A stretch of 64,000 nt of DNA from Shewanella avicenniae (GTDB taxonomy: Bacteria; Pseudomonadota; Gammaproteobacteria; Enterobacterales; Shewanellaceae): contig NZ_CP071503.1 in assembly GCF_017354945.1 (NCBI RefSeq), positions 1,178,001 to 1,242,000 of the forward strand. The letters run 5' to 3'. Shown here one piece after another: positions 37,428 through 46,431 of this stretch (positions are counted from its first letter, which is position 1; each line of letters opens with the position of its first letter). The notes below the pieces were generated by a model. The model was not told the DNA's origin. It did no database searches and saw nothing but the letters and a program-made list of their open reading frames with translations. The translations under genes were made by a program, and so were the position numbers.

Positions 37428-37871
37428 TCACTGCAATTTAGCTTTGATAAGAGCACTCACAGCGCCCATATCAGCTCTACCTTGCACTTTAGGTTTCAAC
37501 GCTCCCATTACTTTACCCATGTCCGCCATGGATGAAGCAGCTGTTGCTGAAATAGCTTCGTCAATTAACGCTGCAATTTCAGTTTCAGTCAATGCCTGAG
37601 GTAGGAATGATTCAATCACGTCTACTTCTGCGGCTTCTGCCTGTGCCAGCTCATCGCGTCCTGCTGCAGTATATTGCTCTATAGCATCACGACGCTGCTT
37701 CACCATTTTGGTGAGTACAGCCAGAACTTGCGTATCATCCAGAGTTTCGCGGGTATCCACTTCAATCTGTTTGATGGCCGCCAATGCCATACGAATAGTC
37801 CCCAATCTCACCTTATCTTTGGCGATCATGGCTTTCTTCATTTGGTCTTTTAGCTGTTCTGTCAGAGTCAT
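37428..37871 (-). CDS. YqeY/GatB-related protein
   Basis: A 147-residue protein of the YqeY family (LKDQMKKAMIAKDKVRLGTI, VIESFLPQALTETEIAALID, MGKVMGALKPKVQGRADMG). The fold is shared with the tail domain of GatB, so a link to tRNA or amidotransferase work is suspected, but the function is not established. It sits between rpsU and dnaG, with 7 bases to rpsU. Enterics lack this gene in the operon, while many marine gammaproteobacteria have it. Confidence 0.92.
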   Translation of the reverse strand: MTLTEQLKDQMKKAMIAKDKVRLGTIRMALAAIKQIEVDTRETLDDTQVLAVLTKMVKQRRDAIEQYTAAGRDELAQAEAAEVDVIESFLPQALTETEIAALIDEAISATAASSMADMGKVMGALKPKVQGRADMGAVSALIKAKLQ

Positions 37872-37878
37872 AATAGGA

Positions 37879-38094
37879 TTAGTATAAACGTACGCGACGG
37901 GCGTTTTCGCGAGAAAGCTTCTTCGCCAGACGTTTTACAGCAGCAGCTTTTGCACGTTTACGAGCAGTAGTTGGCTTTTCGTAAAACTCACGAGCGCGAA
38001 CATCAGCTAAGATGCCAGCTTTTTCACAAGAGCGCTTGAAACGACGCAGAGCAACGTCGAATGGTTCATTTTCACGTACTTTAATAATTGGCAT
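37879..38094 (-). CDS. rpsU: 30S ribosomal protein S21
   Basis: A 71-residue ribosomal protein: [20 protein letters not shown] at the start and a basic tail [18 protein letters not shown]. It helps base pairing of mRNA with 16S rRNA in initiation. It is the first gene of the rpsU-yqeY-dnaG-rpoD operon and has a good promoter upstream. Confidence 0.97.
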   Translation of the reverse strand: MPIIKVRENEPFDVALRRFKRSCEKAGILADVRAREFYEKPTTARKRAKAAAVKRLAKKLSRENARRVRLY

Positions 38095-38164
38095 ACGCCA
38101 TCACCCCTTAGGTGGAAGTTTGTATTGACCCAAGATTGAGCCAAGGGTTTTAAAATGGTGCGAA

Positions 38165-38194
38165 ATTCTAAACCGAGTACATCCCTCTTGTAAA
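38165..38194 (-). promoter_or_regulatory. Sigma-70 promoter of rpsU operon
   Basis: On the minus strand TTTACA (-35) and TAGAAT (-10) are separated by 18 bases, about 70 bases before rpsU. It would drive rpsU-yqeY-dnaG-rpoD. Confidence 0.6.
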
Positions 38195-38226
38195 GAGGTA
38201 GCTTTCAATATAGCCCAATCTCACTA

Positions 38227-38256
38227 TTGGATCATATTCACTAATCGCTGTAGAAT
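38227..38256 (+). promoter_or_regulatory. Sigma-70 promoter of tsaD
   Basis: TTGGAT (-35) and TAGAAT (-10) are separated by 18 bases. The -10 box lies 35 bases before the tsaD ATG. It faces away from the rpsU promoter. Confidence 0.55.
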
Positions 38257-38290
38257 TAGCGCCCACTTTTTTATGTAGTTGGTAGTCAGA

Positions 38291-39304
38291 ATGCGAGTAC
38301 TCGGCATCGAATCATCCTGTGATGAAACAGGTATTGCGGTTTATGACGAGCAGCAAGGGTTGTTATCCCATGCTTTATATAGTCAGGTGAAGTTACACGC
38401 CGATTACGGTGGGGTGGTGCCAGAGTTGGCTTCTCGCGACCATGTGCGCAAGATTGTGCCGCTGATCCGTGAAGCACTAGCACAGGCAAATACCACTATT
38501 GAACAGCTCGATGGCATTGCCTATACCAAAGGCCCAGGTCTAATTGGTGCACTGCTGGTCGGGGCTTGTGTTGGCCGCTCACTCGCGTTTGCGTGGAATA
38601 AGCCCGCGGTGGGTGTGCATCACATGGAAGGGCATCTACTGGCACCTATGCTAGAAGAGGATGCGCCAGAGTTCCCATTTATTGCACTGCTGGTGTCAGG
38701 TGGCCACTCGATGTTGGTGGATGTTAAAGGCATTGGCCAGTATGAAGTGATGGGCGAGTCCATTGATGACGCGGCCGGTGAAGCCTTCGATAAAACGGCG
38801 AAATTGATGGGGTTGGATTATCCCGGTGGCCCGCGTCTTTCTAAGTTAGCGGCTCAAGGGCGCGCGGTGGACTATAAGTTTCCGCGACCTATGACGGATC
38901 GGCCAGGGTTGGATTTTAGTTTTTCTGGGCTGAAAACTTTTGCGGCGAACACCATCGCGGCGCAGCCGGACGATGAGCAGACGCGTGCGGACATCGCCCG
39001 TGCCTTTGAAGAAGCGGTTGTGGATACGCTGATGATCAAATGCCGCCGAGCTTTAAAGCAAACCGGTTACAAGCGCTTGGTAATTGCCGGGGGCGTAAGT
39101 GCTAACCAACGTTTGCGCGCTGAGTTGGCGACGATGATGCAACAGCAAGGCGGCAAAGTGTTTTATCCTCGTGGGGAGTTTTGTACCGATAATGGTGCAA
39201 TGATTGCCTACGCAGGCTTACAGCGCTTAAAGGCTGGTGAGCGTGAAGCGTTAGCGGTAAAAGGCCAACCGCGTTGGCCATTGGATTCACTTGCCGCGGT
39301 GTAA
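38291..39304 (+). CDS. tsaD: tRNA threonylcarbamoyladenosine synthase subunit TsaD
   Basis: A 337-residue protein, the same length as E. coli TsaD. With TsaB, TsaC and TsaE it forms the t6A modification at position 37 of ANN-decoding tRNAs. The metal ligands His111 and His115 are in HHMEGH; the ATPase core is visible in [10 protein letters not shown] and in [16 protein letters not shown] 38291 is the family start. It is divergent from rpsU, an arrangement shared by many gammaproteobacteria. Confidence 0.97.
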   Translation: MRVLGIESSCDETGIAVYDEQQGLLSHALYSQVKLHADYGGVVPELASRDHVRKIVPLIREALAQANTTIEQLDGIAYTKGPGLIGALLVGACVGRSLAFAWNKPAVGVHHMEGHLLAPMLEEDAPEFPFIALLVSGGHSMLVDVKGIGQYEVMGESIDDAAGEAFDKTAKLMGLDYPGGPRLSKLAAQGRAVDYKFPRPMTDRPGLDFSFSGLKTFAANTIAAQPDDEQTRADIARAFEEAVVDTLMIKCRRALKQTGYKRLVIAGGVSANQRLRAELATMMQQQGGKVFYPRGEFCTDNGAMIAYAGLQRLKAGEREALAVKGQPRWPLDSLAAV

Positions 39305-39330
39305 ACGCGCAGGGCTGTTGACTCCATCTA

Positions 39331-39357
39331 AACGGTGAACGGGTTTCACCGTTTTTT
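39331..39357 (+). terminator. Terminator after tsaD, overlapping the plsY end
   Basis: AACGGTGAA pairs with TTCACCGTT, loop of 5, then TTTT. The right arm and T-run lie inside the last codons of plsY on the other strand. Confidence 0.85.
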
Positions 39358-39945
39358 ATTGCCAAAAATCTTTGGCTCTTCACCTCGAACCAGTCGCAAG
39401 ATGTTGTCTTTATGGCGCCAGATAATCAGTAGCGACAGCATGCTTACTGGCAGAATGAAGCGACTGTCGAACCATAGGGTATAAAACGGCGCAAGAAGAC
39501 AGGTAATGAGAGCGGCTAACGATGAATAACGGCTGATCAGCACCACTAACAGCCACGTGCTCATTAAACTCACCGCCATGTAACTGATGGACGCCATAGC
39601 GCCGAGCGCTGTGGCTACACCTTTACCGCCTTTGAACTGGAAAAAAATCGGGAACATGTGACCGATACAGGCTGAAATTGCCACAATCCCCAACCAAAAG
39701 CCGTGAATACCGAGCAGATAAGCGCCGTAGGCGGGCAGCGCACCTTTTAACATGTCGAAGAAGAACACTAATGCCGCGGCCCATACTCCACCAATACGTA
39801 AAACGTTAGTTGCACCAGGGTTTTTAGAACCTTCGCTACGAGGATCGGGTAAGCCTTTTAAACGACAAACGAGAATGGCACTCGAGATTGAGCCAAGTAA
39901 ATAGGCGACAATGATCATAGCGCTGATAAGCAAGGCTGTACTCAA
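39346..39945 (-). CDS. plsY: Glycerol-3-phosphate acyltransferase PlsY
   Basis: A 199-residue inner-membrane enzyme that transfers acyl from acyl phosphate to glycerol 3-phosphate, the first step of phospholipid synthesis. Family motifs are present: [35 protein letters not shown] and [12 protein letters not shown]. The start is TTG at 39945 with AAGGA 7 bases upstream; the first ATG (residue 10) would cut into the first helix. Its 3' end overlaps the tsaD terminator. Confidence 0.94.
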   Translation of the reverse strand: MSTALLISAMIIVAYLLGSISSAILVCRLKGLPDPRSEGSKNPGATNVLRIGGVWAAALVFFFDMLKGALPAYGAYLLGIHGFWLGIVAISACIGHMFPIFFQFKGGKGVATALGAMASISYMAVSLMSTWLLVVLISRYSSLAALITCLLAPFYTLWFDSRFILPVSMLSLLIIWRHKDNILRLVRGEEPKIFGNKKR

Positions 39946-40184
39946 TTTGGTGTCCTTATCGTCTTAGGGTATTATCGCGCCCAATACGCAGATACATCTT
40001 GATGAATAGTGCTACATCGGCCAGCTGAGACATGTTTGCTTAAGGCTGTGATCTCAGAGCCTTATCCTACTCAAAGTTGGCTTGAGTCGAAAGCGCAAAG
40101 CGGCAAATTATTGCATCGAAGCGCGCAATTATAACGGCTTTGTGGCCATCAGCTTATCTGACCTCCGAGGTTACGAGGATTTTC

Positions 40185-40535
40185 ATGGATAAAGTGTTAG
40201 TAATAGGCCTACGCATAGACACGGTAATTGGGATCTATGACTGGGAAAAACAGCAACAGCAGCAGTTGGTTATCGATTTAGACATAGGCTGGGATAACCG
40301 TGCAGCTGCAGCGCAGGATGATTACAGCAAAGTGCTGTGTTACGACACTGTCAGTAAACGGATTGTCGCCTTGATTACCGCCGCGCCGATTGAGCTGATT
40401 GAAACCGTGGCGGAGAAAATCGCTGATTGCTTGCTAACCGAGTTTAATAGTCCGTGGGTAAAAGTGCGGGTGATGAAACCCGGGGCGGTTGCTATTGCCG
40501 AAAACGTTGGCGTTGAGATTGAACGCAGCAGGTAA
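40185..40535 (+). CDS. folB: Dihydroneopterin aldolase FolB
   Basis: A 116-residue enzyme of folate synthesis that cleaves dihydroneopterin to hydroxymethyl-dihydropterin. Motifs are VIGLRIDTVIGIYDWEKQQQ at the start (catalytic Tyr/Glu region) and a conserved Lys in WVKVRVMKPGAV. ATG 40185 has GAGGAT upstream; the frame continues upstream without family similarity. The product feeds FolK, encoded 9 bases downstream. Confidence 0.93.
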   Translation: MDKVLVIGLRIDTVIGIYDWEKQQQQQLVIDLDIGWDNRAAAAQDDYSKVLCYDTVSKRIVALITAAPIELIETVAEKIADCLLTEFNSPWVKVRVMKPGAVAIAENVGVEIERSR

Positions 40536-40544
40536 TGTAGTAGC

Positions 40545-41033
40545 ATGGCAAAAATTTATATCAGTCTTGGCAGCAATATCGAGCCGGCGCATTACATCCG
40601 CGTCGCGGTAAAAGAGTTAACCGCGTTGCTCGGGCCGTTGCGTTTATCTTCCGTGTTCGAAAGTGAGGCGGTAGGGTTCAGTGGCGATAATTTTCTGAAC
40701 ATGGTGGTTGCTGCAGAGACTGAGCTCTCCGTGGCTGAGTTGGTCAGCCAGTTTAAACAGATTGAACTGCGCAATGGCCGCGCCGCACACGCGGTAAAAT
40801 TTGCCCCTCGCACTTTAGATCTCGACTTACTGCTGTATGACAACGCGGTGATCACCCAGCCTGTGGTGTTGCCGCGCGCCGAAATTCTTACCAATGCATT
40901 TGTTTTATGGCCACTGGCGGAACTTGCTCCGGCGTTGCAGCATCCAATAGCGGGCTTACCTTACCAAACCCTTTGGCAAAATTACGATAAGTCACAACAA
41001 CGATTGTGGCAGGTGGACTTTGATTGGCAGTGA
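40545..41033 (+). CDS. folK: Hydroxymethyl-dihydropterin pyrophosphokinase FolK
   Basis: A 162-residue kinase that transfers pyrophosphate from ATP to hydroxymethyl-dihydropterin. Motifs are ISLGSNIEPAHYI, FLNMVV, and the ATP/Mg signature RTLDLDLLLYD. It follows FolB by 9 bases and leads to uppP 21 bases later, so all three may be co-transcribed. Confidence 0.94.
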   Translation: MAKIYISLGSNIEPAHYIRVAVKELTALLGPLRLSSVFESEAVGFSGDNFLNMVVAAETELSVAELVSQFKQIELRNGRAAHAVKFAPRTLDLDLLLYDNAVITQPVVLPRAEILTNAFVLWPLAELAPALQHPIAGLPYQTLWQNYDKSQQRLWQVDFDWQ

Positions 41034-41054
41034 TGCCGTTTCTTTGAGGATTGT

Positions 41055-41855
41055 ATGGATATTATTCAAGTTATCATTTTGGCGCTAATTCAGGGACTGA
41101 CCGAGTTTTTGCCGATTTCGAGTTCGGCGCATCTGATTCTTCCTTCACAGGTACTAGGTTGGCCTGACCAAGGATTATCATTTGATGTGGCGGTCAATAC
41201 CGGCTCATTGTTAGCGGTAGTGATTTACTTTCGGCGTGAACTTATTTCCATGGCGGGCGCATGGAGCGTTAGTGTCGTCAAACGAAAATCTAGTGCAGAC
41301 AGCACGTTGGCGTGGTGGATTATTCTGGCCACGATTCCCGCGGTCTTTTTTGGTTTTGCTGCTAAGGGCTTTATCGAAACCCATCTGCGCAGCTCTGCGG
41401 TGATTGCGGTGACCACTGTGGTGTTTGGATTATTGCTATGGTGGGCAGATGTCAAAGGTCGCCGTCAGTTGTCTGAGTATCAAACAGGTTGGCGAAAAGC
41501 CTTGATGATCGGTTTTGCTCAAGCGTTGGCGTTGATCCCAGGGACTTCACGCTCTGGTGCTACGATGACTGCGGCGTTGATGTTGGGGTTGACCCGCGAA
41601 GCTGCCGCGCGCTTTTCATTTTTGATGTCAGTACCGGTGAGTTTAGGTGCCGCGATATTAGTGTGCAAAGACTTACTCGAAAGCCCTGATGCCGTTGATG
41701 TGCAGGCGCTGGTGATTGGTACTGTGATTTCGTTTGTGTCGGCGTATGCCTGTATCCACTACTTTTTGAAAGTCATCAGTAAGATGGGGATGTTGCCGTT
41801 CGTTATTTACCGATTGGCACTTGGCCTATTTTTGTGTGCGTTTCTGTTGTTTTAG
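41055..41855 (+). CDS. uppP: Undecaprenyl-diphosphatase UppP (BacA)
   Basis: A 266-residue membrane phosphatase that recycles the lipid carrier of cell-wall synthesis and gives bacitracin resistance when abundant. Motifs are [20 protein letters not shown] at the start and [19 protein letters not shown] later, both typical of BacA. Several membrane helices are visible. GAGGA precedes the ATG. It follows folK and ends at a bidirectional hairpin shared with lpp. Confidence 0.96.
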   Translation: MDIIQVIILALIQGLTEFLPISSSAHLILPSQVLGWPDQGLSFDVAVNTGSLLAVVIYFRRELISMAGAWSVSVVKRKSSADSTLAWWIILATIPAVFFGFAAKGFIETHLRSSAVIAVTTVVFGLLLWWADVKGRRQLSEYQTGWRKALMIGFAQALALIPGTSRSGATMTAALMLGLTREAAARFSFLMSVPVSLGAAILVCKDLLESPDAVDVQALVIGTVISFVSAYACIHYFLKVISKMGMLPFVIYRLALGLFLCAFLLF

Positions 41856-41875
41856 TTTTAACTGAGCCTAAAACA

Positions 41876-41905
41876 AAATCGGCAACACCAAGGTGTTGCC
41901 GATTT
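41876..41905. terminator. Bidirectional terminator between uppP and lpp
   Basis: AAATCGGCAACACC and GGTGTTGCCGATTT form a perfect 14-bp inverted repeat with only two unpaired bases. The T-rich side (TTTTGTTTT) is on the minus strand, so it works best for lpp. Confidence 0.88.
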
Positions 41906-41930
41906 GCGATACAGCGTAGCTGTCTCGTCA

Positions 41931-42197
41931 TTACTTCTTGTAACGAGAAGCAACGTTGTCCAAACGATCGTTGGCGCGCTTAGCTTCAGCTTGAGCATCA
42001 GCAGCAGCAGCTTTTGCATCTTTAACGTCAGCTGACAGTGAGCTTTGTTCTGTTTTCAGAGCGCTAACTTCAGCAGACAGTTGATCAACTTTTGAGCCCA
42101 GGTTAGCAACACTTTCTTCCAGAGCGGTAGTGTTAGCACAACCACCGAGCAGAGCAGTCAGAGCAACGCCAGCAATCATCAGTACTTTTTTGTTCAT
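41931..42197 (-). CDS. lpp: Murein lipoprotein Lpp
   Basis: An 88-residue outer-membrane lipoprotein that in E. coli links the outer membrane to peptidoglycan. The signal peptide ends in the lipobox LGGC; the mature part has the heptad coiled coil (LGSKVDQLSAEVSALKTEQS) and ends RLDNVASRYKK, whose terminal Lys is the site of attachment. It is ten residues longer than E. coli Lpp (78), because of extra heptads and an Ala-rich run. The 215 bases upstream to cca are AT-rich and should hold a strong promoter. Confidence 0.9.
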   Translation of the reverse strand: MNKKVLMIAGVALTALLGGCANTTALEESVANLGSKVDQLSAEVSALKTEQSSLSADVKDAKAAAADAQAEAKRANDRLDNVASRYKK

Positions 42198-42412
42198 GGA
42201 GAAATCCCTTTTTTAAGGTTTGATTTTTAGTGGTACGGTTCTCAAAGAAACCGTTCACGTCTATTATCTCACAGCCAAAATTGACTTGGCTATGGGGGCT
42301 AAAAAATAAAGATTGAAATAACCATATCGAATATGACGACAATTGCAACCTTTACGACCAATTTACGGATTTTTATAGAATATTTATCTAAATCCATCAA
42401 CCCCTCGTTACG

Positions 42413-43636
42413 CTAATTGCCGTCCAATAACCCCTGAATTAGTGCAATTCTGCGTTTAGCAAGCTGTTCTTTTATCTCGGCGCCCTTAAATCCTTCGGCC
42501 AAAATCGGTTTTACGTCAATTTTACTCGACTGGTCAACCATGGTTAGCAGCAACGGTGCTTGCGGATAGGACTGATTTTCTAACCCGGTTCGGCCTTTTA
42601 CATCCGCTTCACACACTTGCACTAACTGTTGAATGCGTGCTGGTTTTCGCCATGCATCGGCTTGATCCAACTTGCGCAAAATTGTGCTGGCTTTCATTTG
42701 GGTCAGATTATGGATGTCTTGATGCAGATCTGAGCTTAATAGGGCTAAATCACGATAGTCGTTGGGAACGCGCAAGCGTTCACACAGGGCCTTGATGGGG
42801 GCTAAGCCTTTTTGCCCATGACCATGGTGTTTTGGCCACAATGTTTCTGGCGTCAGTGCTTTGCCCAAGTCATGCATTAAGGTGGCAAAGCGCACCTGAG
42901 GATCGTGGCTGAGTAAGCAGGCTTGTTGCAAAGCGAGCAGAGTATGTACGCCAGTATCGATTTCGGGATGCCATTGCGGTGGTTGCGGCACACCAAATAA
43001 GGCGTCAATCTCAGGCATTAACCGCTTTAATGCACAGCATTCACGTAGCACCTCGATAAATACCCACGGCGCATCGGTATTGAGGGCGCGTTCGAACTCT
43101 TGCCAAACCCGCTCGGCAGTGAGGGCGTCAAGTTCACCACTGTCAGCAATCTCTTGCATCAGCTCCATTGTTTCTGGCGCGACGGTAAAGCCTTGTGGTG
43201 CAAACCGTGCTGCAAAGCGAGCTACCCGTAACACCCGTAATGGATCTTCGACAAAGGCCGGCGATACATGTCGCAATAGCCTGTGTTTAAGATCTTGTTG
43301 ACCGAGGTAAGGGTCATATAGCGTGCCATGGTCATCTTCAGCAATCGCGTTAATGGTGAGGTCGCGACGCAGTAAATCTTCTTCTAGGGTGACTGCTGGA
43401 CTGGCATCCACCGTAAAACCACCATATCCGCGACCAGTTTTACGCTCGGTGCGGGCTAAGGCATATTCCTCTTGGGTCTCTGGATGAAGAAACACCGGAA
43501 AATCCTTGCCTACTTGTTTGTAACCCTGCGCCAGCATTTCGGCCACAGTTGCACCCACCACCAGATGATCGCGGTCTTTGACGGGTAACCCCAGTAATTT
43601 GTCTCGAACAGCACCGCCCACAAGATAAAACTGCAC
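42413..43636 (-). CDS. cca: CCA-adding enzyme (tRNA nucleotidyltransferase)
   Basis: A 407-residue enzyme that builds or repairs the CCA end of tRNA. The head domain has [20 protein letters not shown] with catalytic acidic residues, [13 protein letters not shown], and the base-recognition [18 protein letters not shown]-terminal HD domain is present ([12 protein letters not shown]), giving phosphatase activities in E. coli. The start is probably the GTG at 43636, 5 bases after AAGGAG; a second GTG two codons upstream overlaps that site. Confidence 0.95.
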   Translation of the reverse strand: MQFYLVGGAVRDKLLGLPVKDRDHLVVGATVAEMLAQGYKQVGKDFPVFLHPETQEEYALARTERKTGRGYGGFTVDASPAVTLEEDLLRRDLTINAIAEDDHGTLYDPYLGQQDLKHRLLRHVSPAFVEDPLRVLRVARFAARFAPQGFTVAPETMELMQEIADSGELDALTAERVWQEFERALNTDAPWVFIEVLRECCALKRLMPEIDALFGVPQPPQWHPEIDTGVHTLLALQQACLLSHDPQVRFATLMHDLGKALTPETLWPKHHGHGQKGLAPIKALCERLRVPNDYRDLALLSSDLHQDIHNLTQMKASTILRKLDQADAWRKPARIQQLVQVCEADVKGRTGLENQSYPQAPLLLTMVDQSSKIDVKPILAEGFKGAEIKEQLAKRRIALIQGLLDGN

Positions 43637-43794
43637 ACTCACTCCTTAACAAAATCTAACGAGTCCAGCATAACATTTGTGTTGGACTTCAGAGAGATTT
43701 TTAACGGCTGCACATTTAGTTGTGTAGGGTTTTGACAATCTTTAGCCATGTCTTAAACTGGGCAGCACTCTACACATAAGGATTTCTCGGCCCC

Positions 43795-45429
43795 ATGTAC
43801 AAGGCGTTTTTTGGACTGACAGATAACCCATTTTCCATTGCTCCAAATCCTAGCTACCTGTTTTTGAGTGATCGGCACCGCGAAGCGTTGGCACACTTGA
43901 TGTACGGTTTGGGAGAGACCGGTGGCTTCGTACTGTTGACCGGAGAGGTGGGCACGGGCAAAACAACGGTGTCGCGCTGTTTGTTGCGACAATTGCCGGA
44001 AAATACCGATACGGCTTTCATTCTTAATCCGTCACTGACGGAATCAGAGCTGCTGGCTACCTTATGTGATGAACTCGGTATCGGCTATGGCGAAAACCCT
44101 ACGCTTAAGCAACTAACTGATCTTATCAGTCAGTTTTTGTTGAAGAATCATAAAGCTGGCCGCAATACGGTGATGATCATCGATGAAGCTCAGCACCTGC
44201 GGGCAGAAGTGCTTGAGCAGTTACGGTTGCTGACCAATCTTGAAACCGATACCAAGAAGTTACTGCAAGTGATCCTGATCGGGCAGCCCGAGTTGCAACA
44301 GTTGTTACGCCGCCAAGAGTTGCGGCAGTTAGCGCAGCGCATCACCGCTCGTTATCATTTGCTGCCGCTGACCGTACCAGAGGTGGAACTGTATGTGCAG
44401 CATCGCTTGCGGGTCGCTGGGCGCAGTGAACCATTATTTAATCGCGGTGCGGTAAAAGCCCTGCATAAATTCAGTGGCGGTATTCCGCGGGTCATTAACT
44501 TATTATGTGAGCGCGCGTTGATGGCGGCTTATGGGCAAAACCGAACGCCAATTAATAAGCGCATGGTGTATGCGGCTGCAGCCGAAGTGTTGGGCGAGCA
44601 ACCACGCGGTAGCGCTAAATGGGCATGGACCAGTTTGGCGTTGGTGGTGATTGCGGCCGCAGCAACGAGCGCGTGGTGGTGGAGCCCACAGCTTCAAGCA
44701 TTTGCGACCCATCAGCTACAAACCGCTACTAGCGTGACCGCGCCGCAAACGCTTGTTCAGCCATCTCAAGCGCAACCTGCGCAACCGTCTGCCGTGGCGG
44801 CTCAGCCAGCAGTCTCAGTTGCCAATCAGTTGCTTGAAAGCGCCATTGCGCAAAGTGGCAACATTGATAATGCCTATGCAGGCTTGTTTGCCTTATGGGG
44901 AGAAGCGCCGTTTGCGGGAGTATCGGCTTGTCAGTCAGCGAAAGCGTTAGGCATGTTGTGTACGCAGCAGCAAGGTTCGCTGGAACAATTGGTGAAACTG
45001 AATTATCCCGCGGTAGTGTATCTACAGTCAGCGCCGCAGCTGTTTTATGGCGTGTTAGTGAAGAAGCAGCCACAGCAGTTGTTATTACAACTGAACGAAC
45101 AGCAATTTTGGGTCAGTAACGCGTGGTTTGAACAACACTTTACTGGCACTTATGAACTGCTGGCGACTAAAGCGCAAGATGCGCCTGCCGAAGTTACCCC
45201 GAGTTCTGGCTTAGCCCAAGTGCAATGGTTAGAAGACAACTTGGCGCGGGCACAGCAACGTCCAGCGCGTTCAATGAGTTATTTTGATGCAGAGTTGGAG
45301 CAGGCGATCAAATCATTCCAGAGCCAACATAATGTGGTTGCTGATGGCGTCGCATCAGACAGTACGCTGGCGCTACTCGGTTTATATGGTGCACATCATG
45401 GTCCTGCATTGGTTGGAGGGCAGGGCTAA
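43795..45429 (+). CDS. gspA: GspA/ExeA-type ATPase of type II secretion assembly
   Basis: A 544-residue AAA+ ATPase. It has Walker A GEVGTGKTT at residues 50-58, Walker B VMIIDEAQH near 125, a central membrane helix (about 280-298, LALVVIAAAATSAWWW), and a periplasmic part with a peptidoglycan-binding-type repeat near the end (AIKSFQSQHNVVADGVASDS). In Aeromonas, ExeA with ExeB remodels peptidoglycan so the secretin GspD can assemble. The stop overlaps the gspB start by one base. No other gsp genes are in the window. Confidence 0.9.
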   Translation: MYKAFFGLTDNPFSIAPNPSYLFLSDRHREALAHLMYGLGETGGFVLLTGEVGTGKTTVSRCLLRQLPENTDTAFILNPSLTESELLATLCDELGIGYGENPTLKQLTDLISQFLLKNHKAGRNTVMIIDEAQHLRAEVLEQLRLLTNLETDTKKLLQVILIGQPELQQLLRRQELRQLAQRITARYHLLPLTVPEVELYVQHRLRVAGRSEPLFNRGAVKALHKFSGGIPRVINLLCERALMAAYGQNRTPINKRMVYAAAAEVLGEQPRGSAKWAWTSLALVVIAAAATSAWWWSPQLQAFATHQLQTATSVTAPQTLVQPSQAQPAQPSAVAAQPAVSVANQLLESAIAQSGNIDNAYAGLFALWGEAPFAGVSACQSAKALGMLCTQQQGSLEQLVKLNYPAVVYLQSAPQLFYGVLVKKQPQQLLLQLNEQQFWVSNAWFEQHFTGTYELLATKAQDAPAEVTPSSGLAQVQWLEDNLARAQQRPARSMSYFDAELEQAIKSFQSQHNVVADGVASDSTLALLGLYGAHHGPALVGGQG

Positions 45430-46376
45430 TGTCGATTCTTTTAGATGCGGTGTCACGTTCAAAACAGGAGCTGAACGACGGGGAGTTTGACCCTATCACC
45501 GCACCGCGGCCTGTGTTGCCACAGCAGCGTAGCTATACTGCGTTGTTAGTCATCATTGCATCACTGCTGGTGTTGCTGCTCATAGCGCTTGGAATATTTA
45601 CTTGGTTCAATTTGAACCACAAGGCGACCGCTGATATGCATTCCACGCCCGTGGCGGCTGTAACGGCCAATAAGCCCGAAGTAGCCATCGCTGTGCCGGC
45701 TCAAACTGCCTCCGTGCCAACTCAAACGGCCTCTGCCGCGCAAACGCCAGCCGTCGCGTTAGCAGGGAAGGTGACGCTGCCGCGCCCTCGTCAATTGCCT
45801 GTGGAAGCGCCTGTGCAGCAGTCGACAACTGTGGTTGAGTCTGCGACCTCTCCAGCTGACACAAGGTTAACTGCGGTGGCGACGCCAGAGGTGGCTGAAC
45901 CTGTTACGGCAGATGAGCCCATTATGTTGGGTGCCAACGCGAATGAAAAAGGCTTAGCAATGTTGCGTCAGTTGCAAGCGCCGCCACAAGCTGCAACGCC
46001 AGTAGCAAAAGCACCAGCAGAAGCCCCCGCGGTTAACGATGAGCTGATGGATCGTTTTCAAGCGGCGTTAAGTGAGATTGAAAAGCGTAATTCGATGAAC
46101 AACGACACTCAGCCGGTCGATCAAGCTCAGTCAGCAACGCCGGTCAATTATCCCTCTTATGGCGAACTGCCAGCAGGGTTACAGTTACAGGTGCCTGAAT
46201 TCAACATCAATGCGCACCTGTATGCCACTAACCCACAAAAACGGTGGATCAATGTTGATGGTAAAGAGCTGCAGCAAGGTGACAAGATTAAGCAGAAACT
46301 TACCGTGGTAGAGATCCGCCCGAATGATGTGGTGTTAGCGATTCAAGGCACACGCTTTCGCGTGCCAGCGATCTAA
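45429..46376 (+). CDS. gspB: GspB/ExeB-like protein
   Basis: A 315-residue protein: short cytoplasmic start (MSILLDAVSRSKQELNDGEF), one membrane helix (ALLVIIASLLVLLLIALGIF), a long Ala/Pro/Val/Gln-rich periplasmic linker, and a C-terminal GspB domain (LPAGLQLQVPEFNINAHLYA, WINVDGKELQQGDK, VVLAIQGTRFRVPAI). It partners GspA in placing the type II secretin. The linker is low complexity. One-base overlap with gspA implies translational coupling. Confidence 0.9.
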   Translation: MSILLDAVSRSKQELNDGEFDPITAPRPVLPQQRSYTALLVIIASLLVLLLIALGIFTWFNLNHKATADMHSTPVAAVTANKPEVAIAVPAQTASVPTQTASAAQTPAVALAGKVTLPRPRQLPVEAPVQQSTTVVESATSPADTRLTAVATPEVAEPVTADEPIMLGANANEKGLAMLRQLQAPPQAATPVAKAPAEAPAVNDELMDRFQAALSEIEKRNSMNNDTQPVDQAQSATPVNYPSYGELPAGLQLQVPEFNINAHLYATNPQKRWINVDGKELQQGDKIKQKLTVVEIRPNDVVLAIQGTRFRVPAI

Positions 46377-46397
46377 ACTATCGTTTCGCATAACAAC

Positions 46398-46423
46398 AAA
46401 GCGCTCAATGGAGCGCTTTGTTT
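46398..46423. terminator. Bidirectional terminator between gspB and nhaD
   Basis: AAAGCGCTC and GAGCGCTTT form a 9-bp stem with a 4-base loop, followed by GTTTG. Both genes end here. Confidence 0.85.
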
Positions 46424-46431
46424 GTTTAGGG

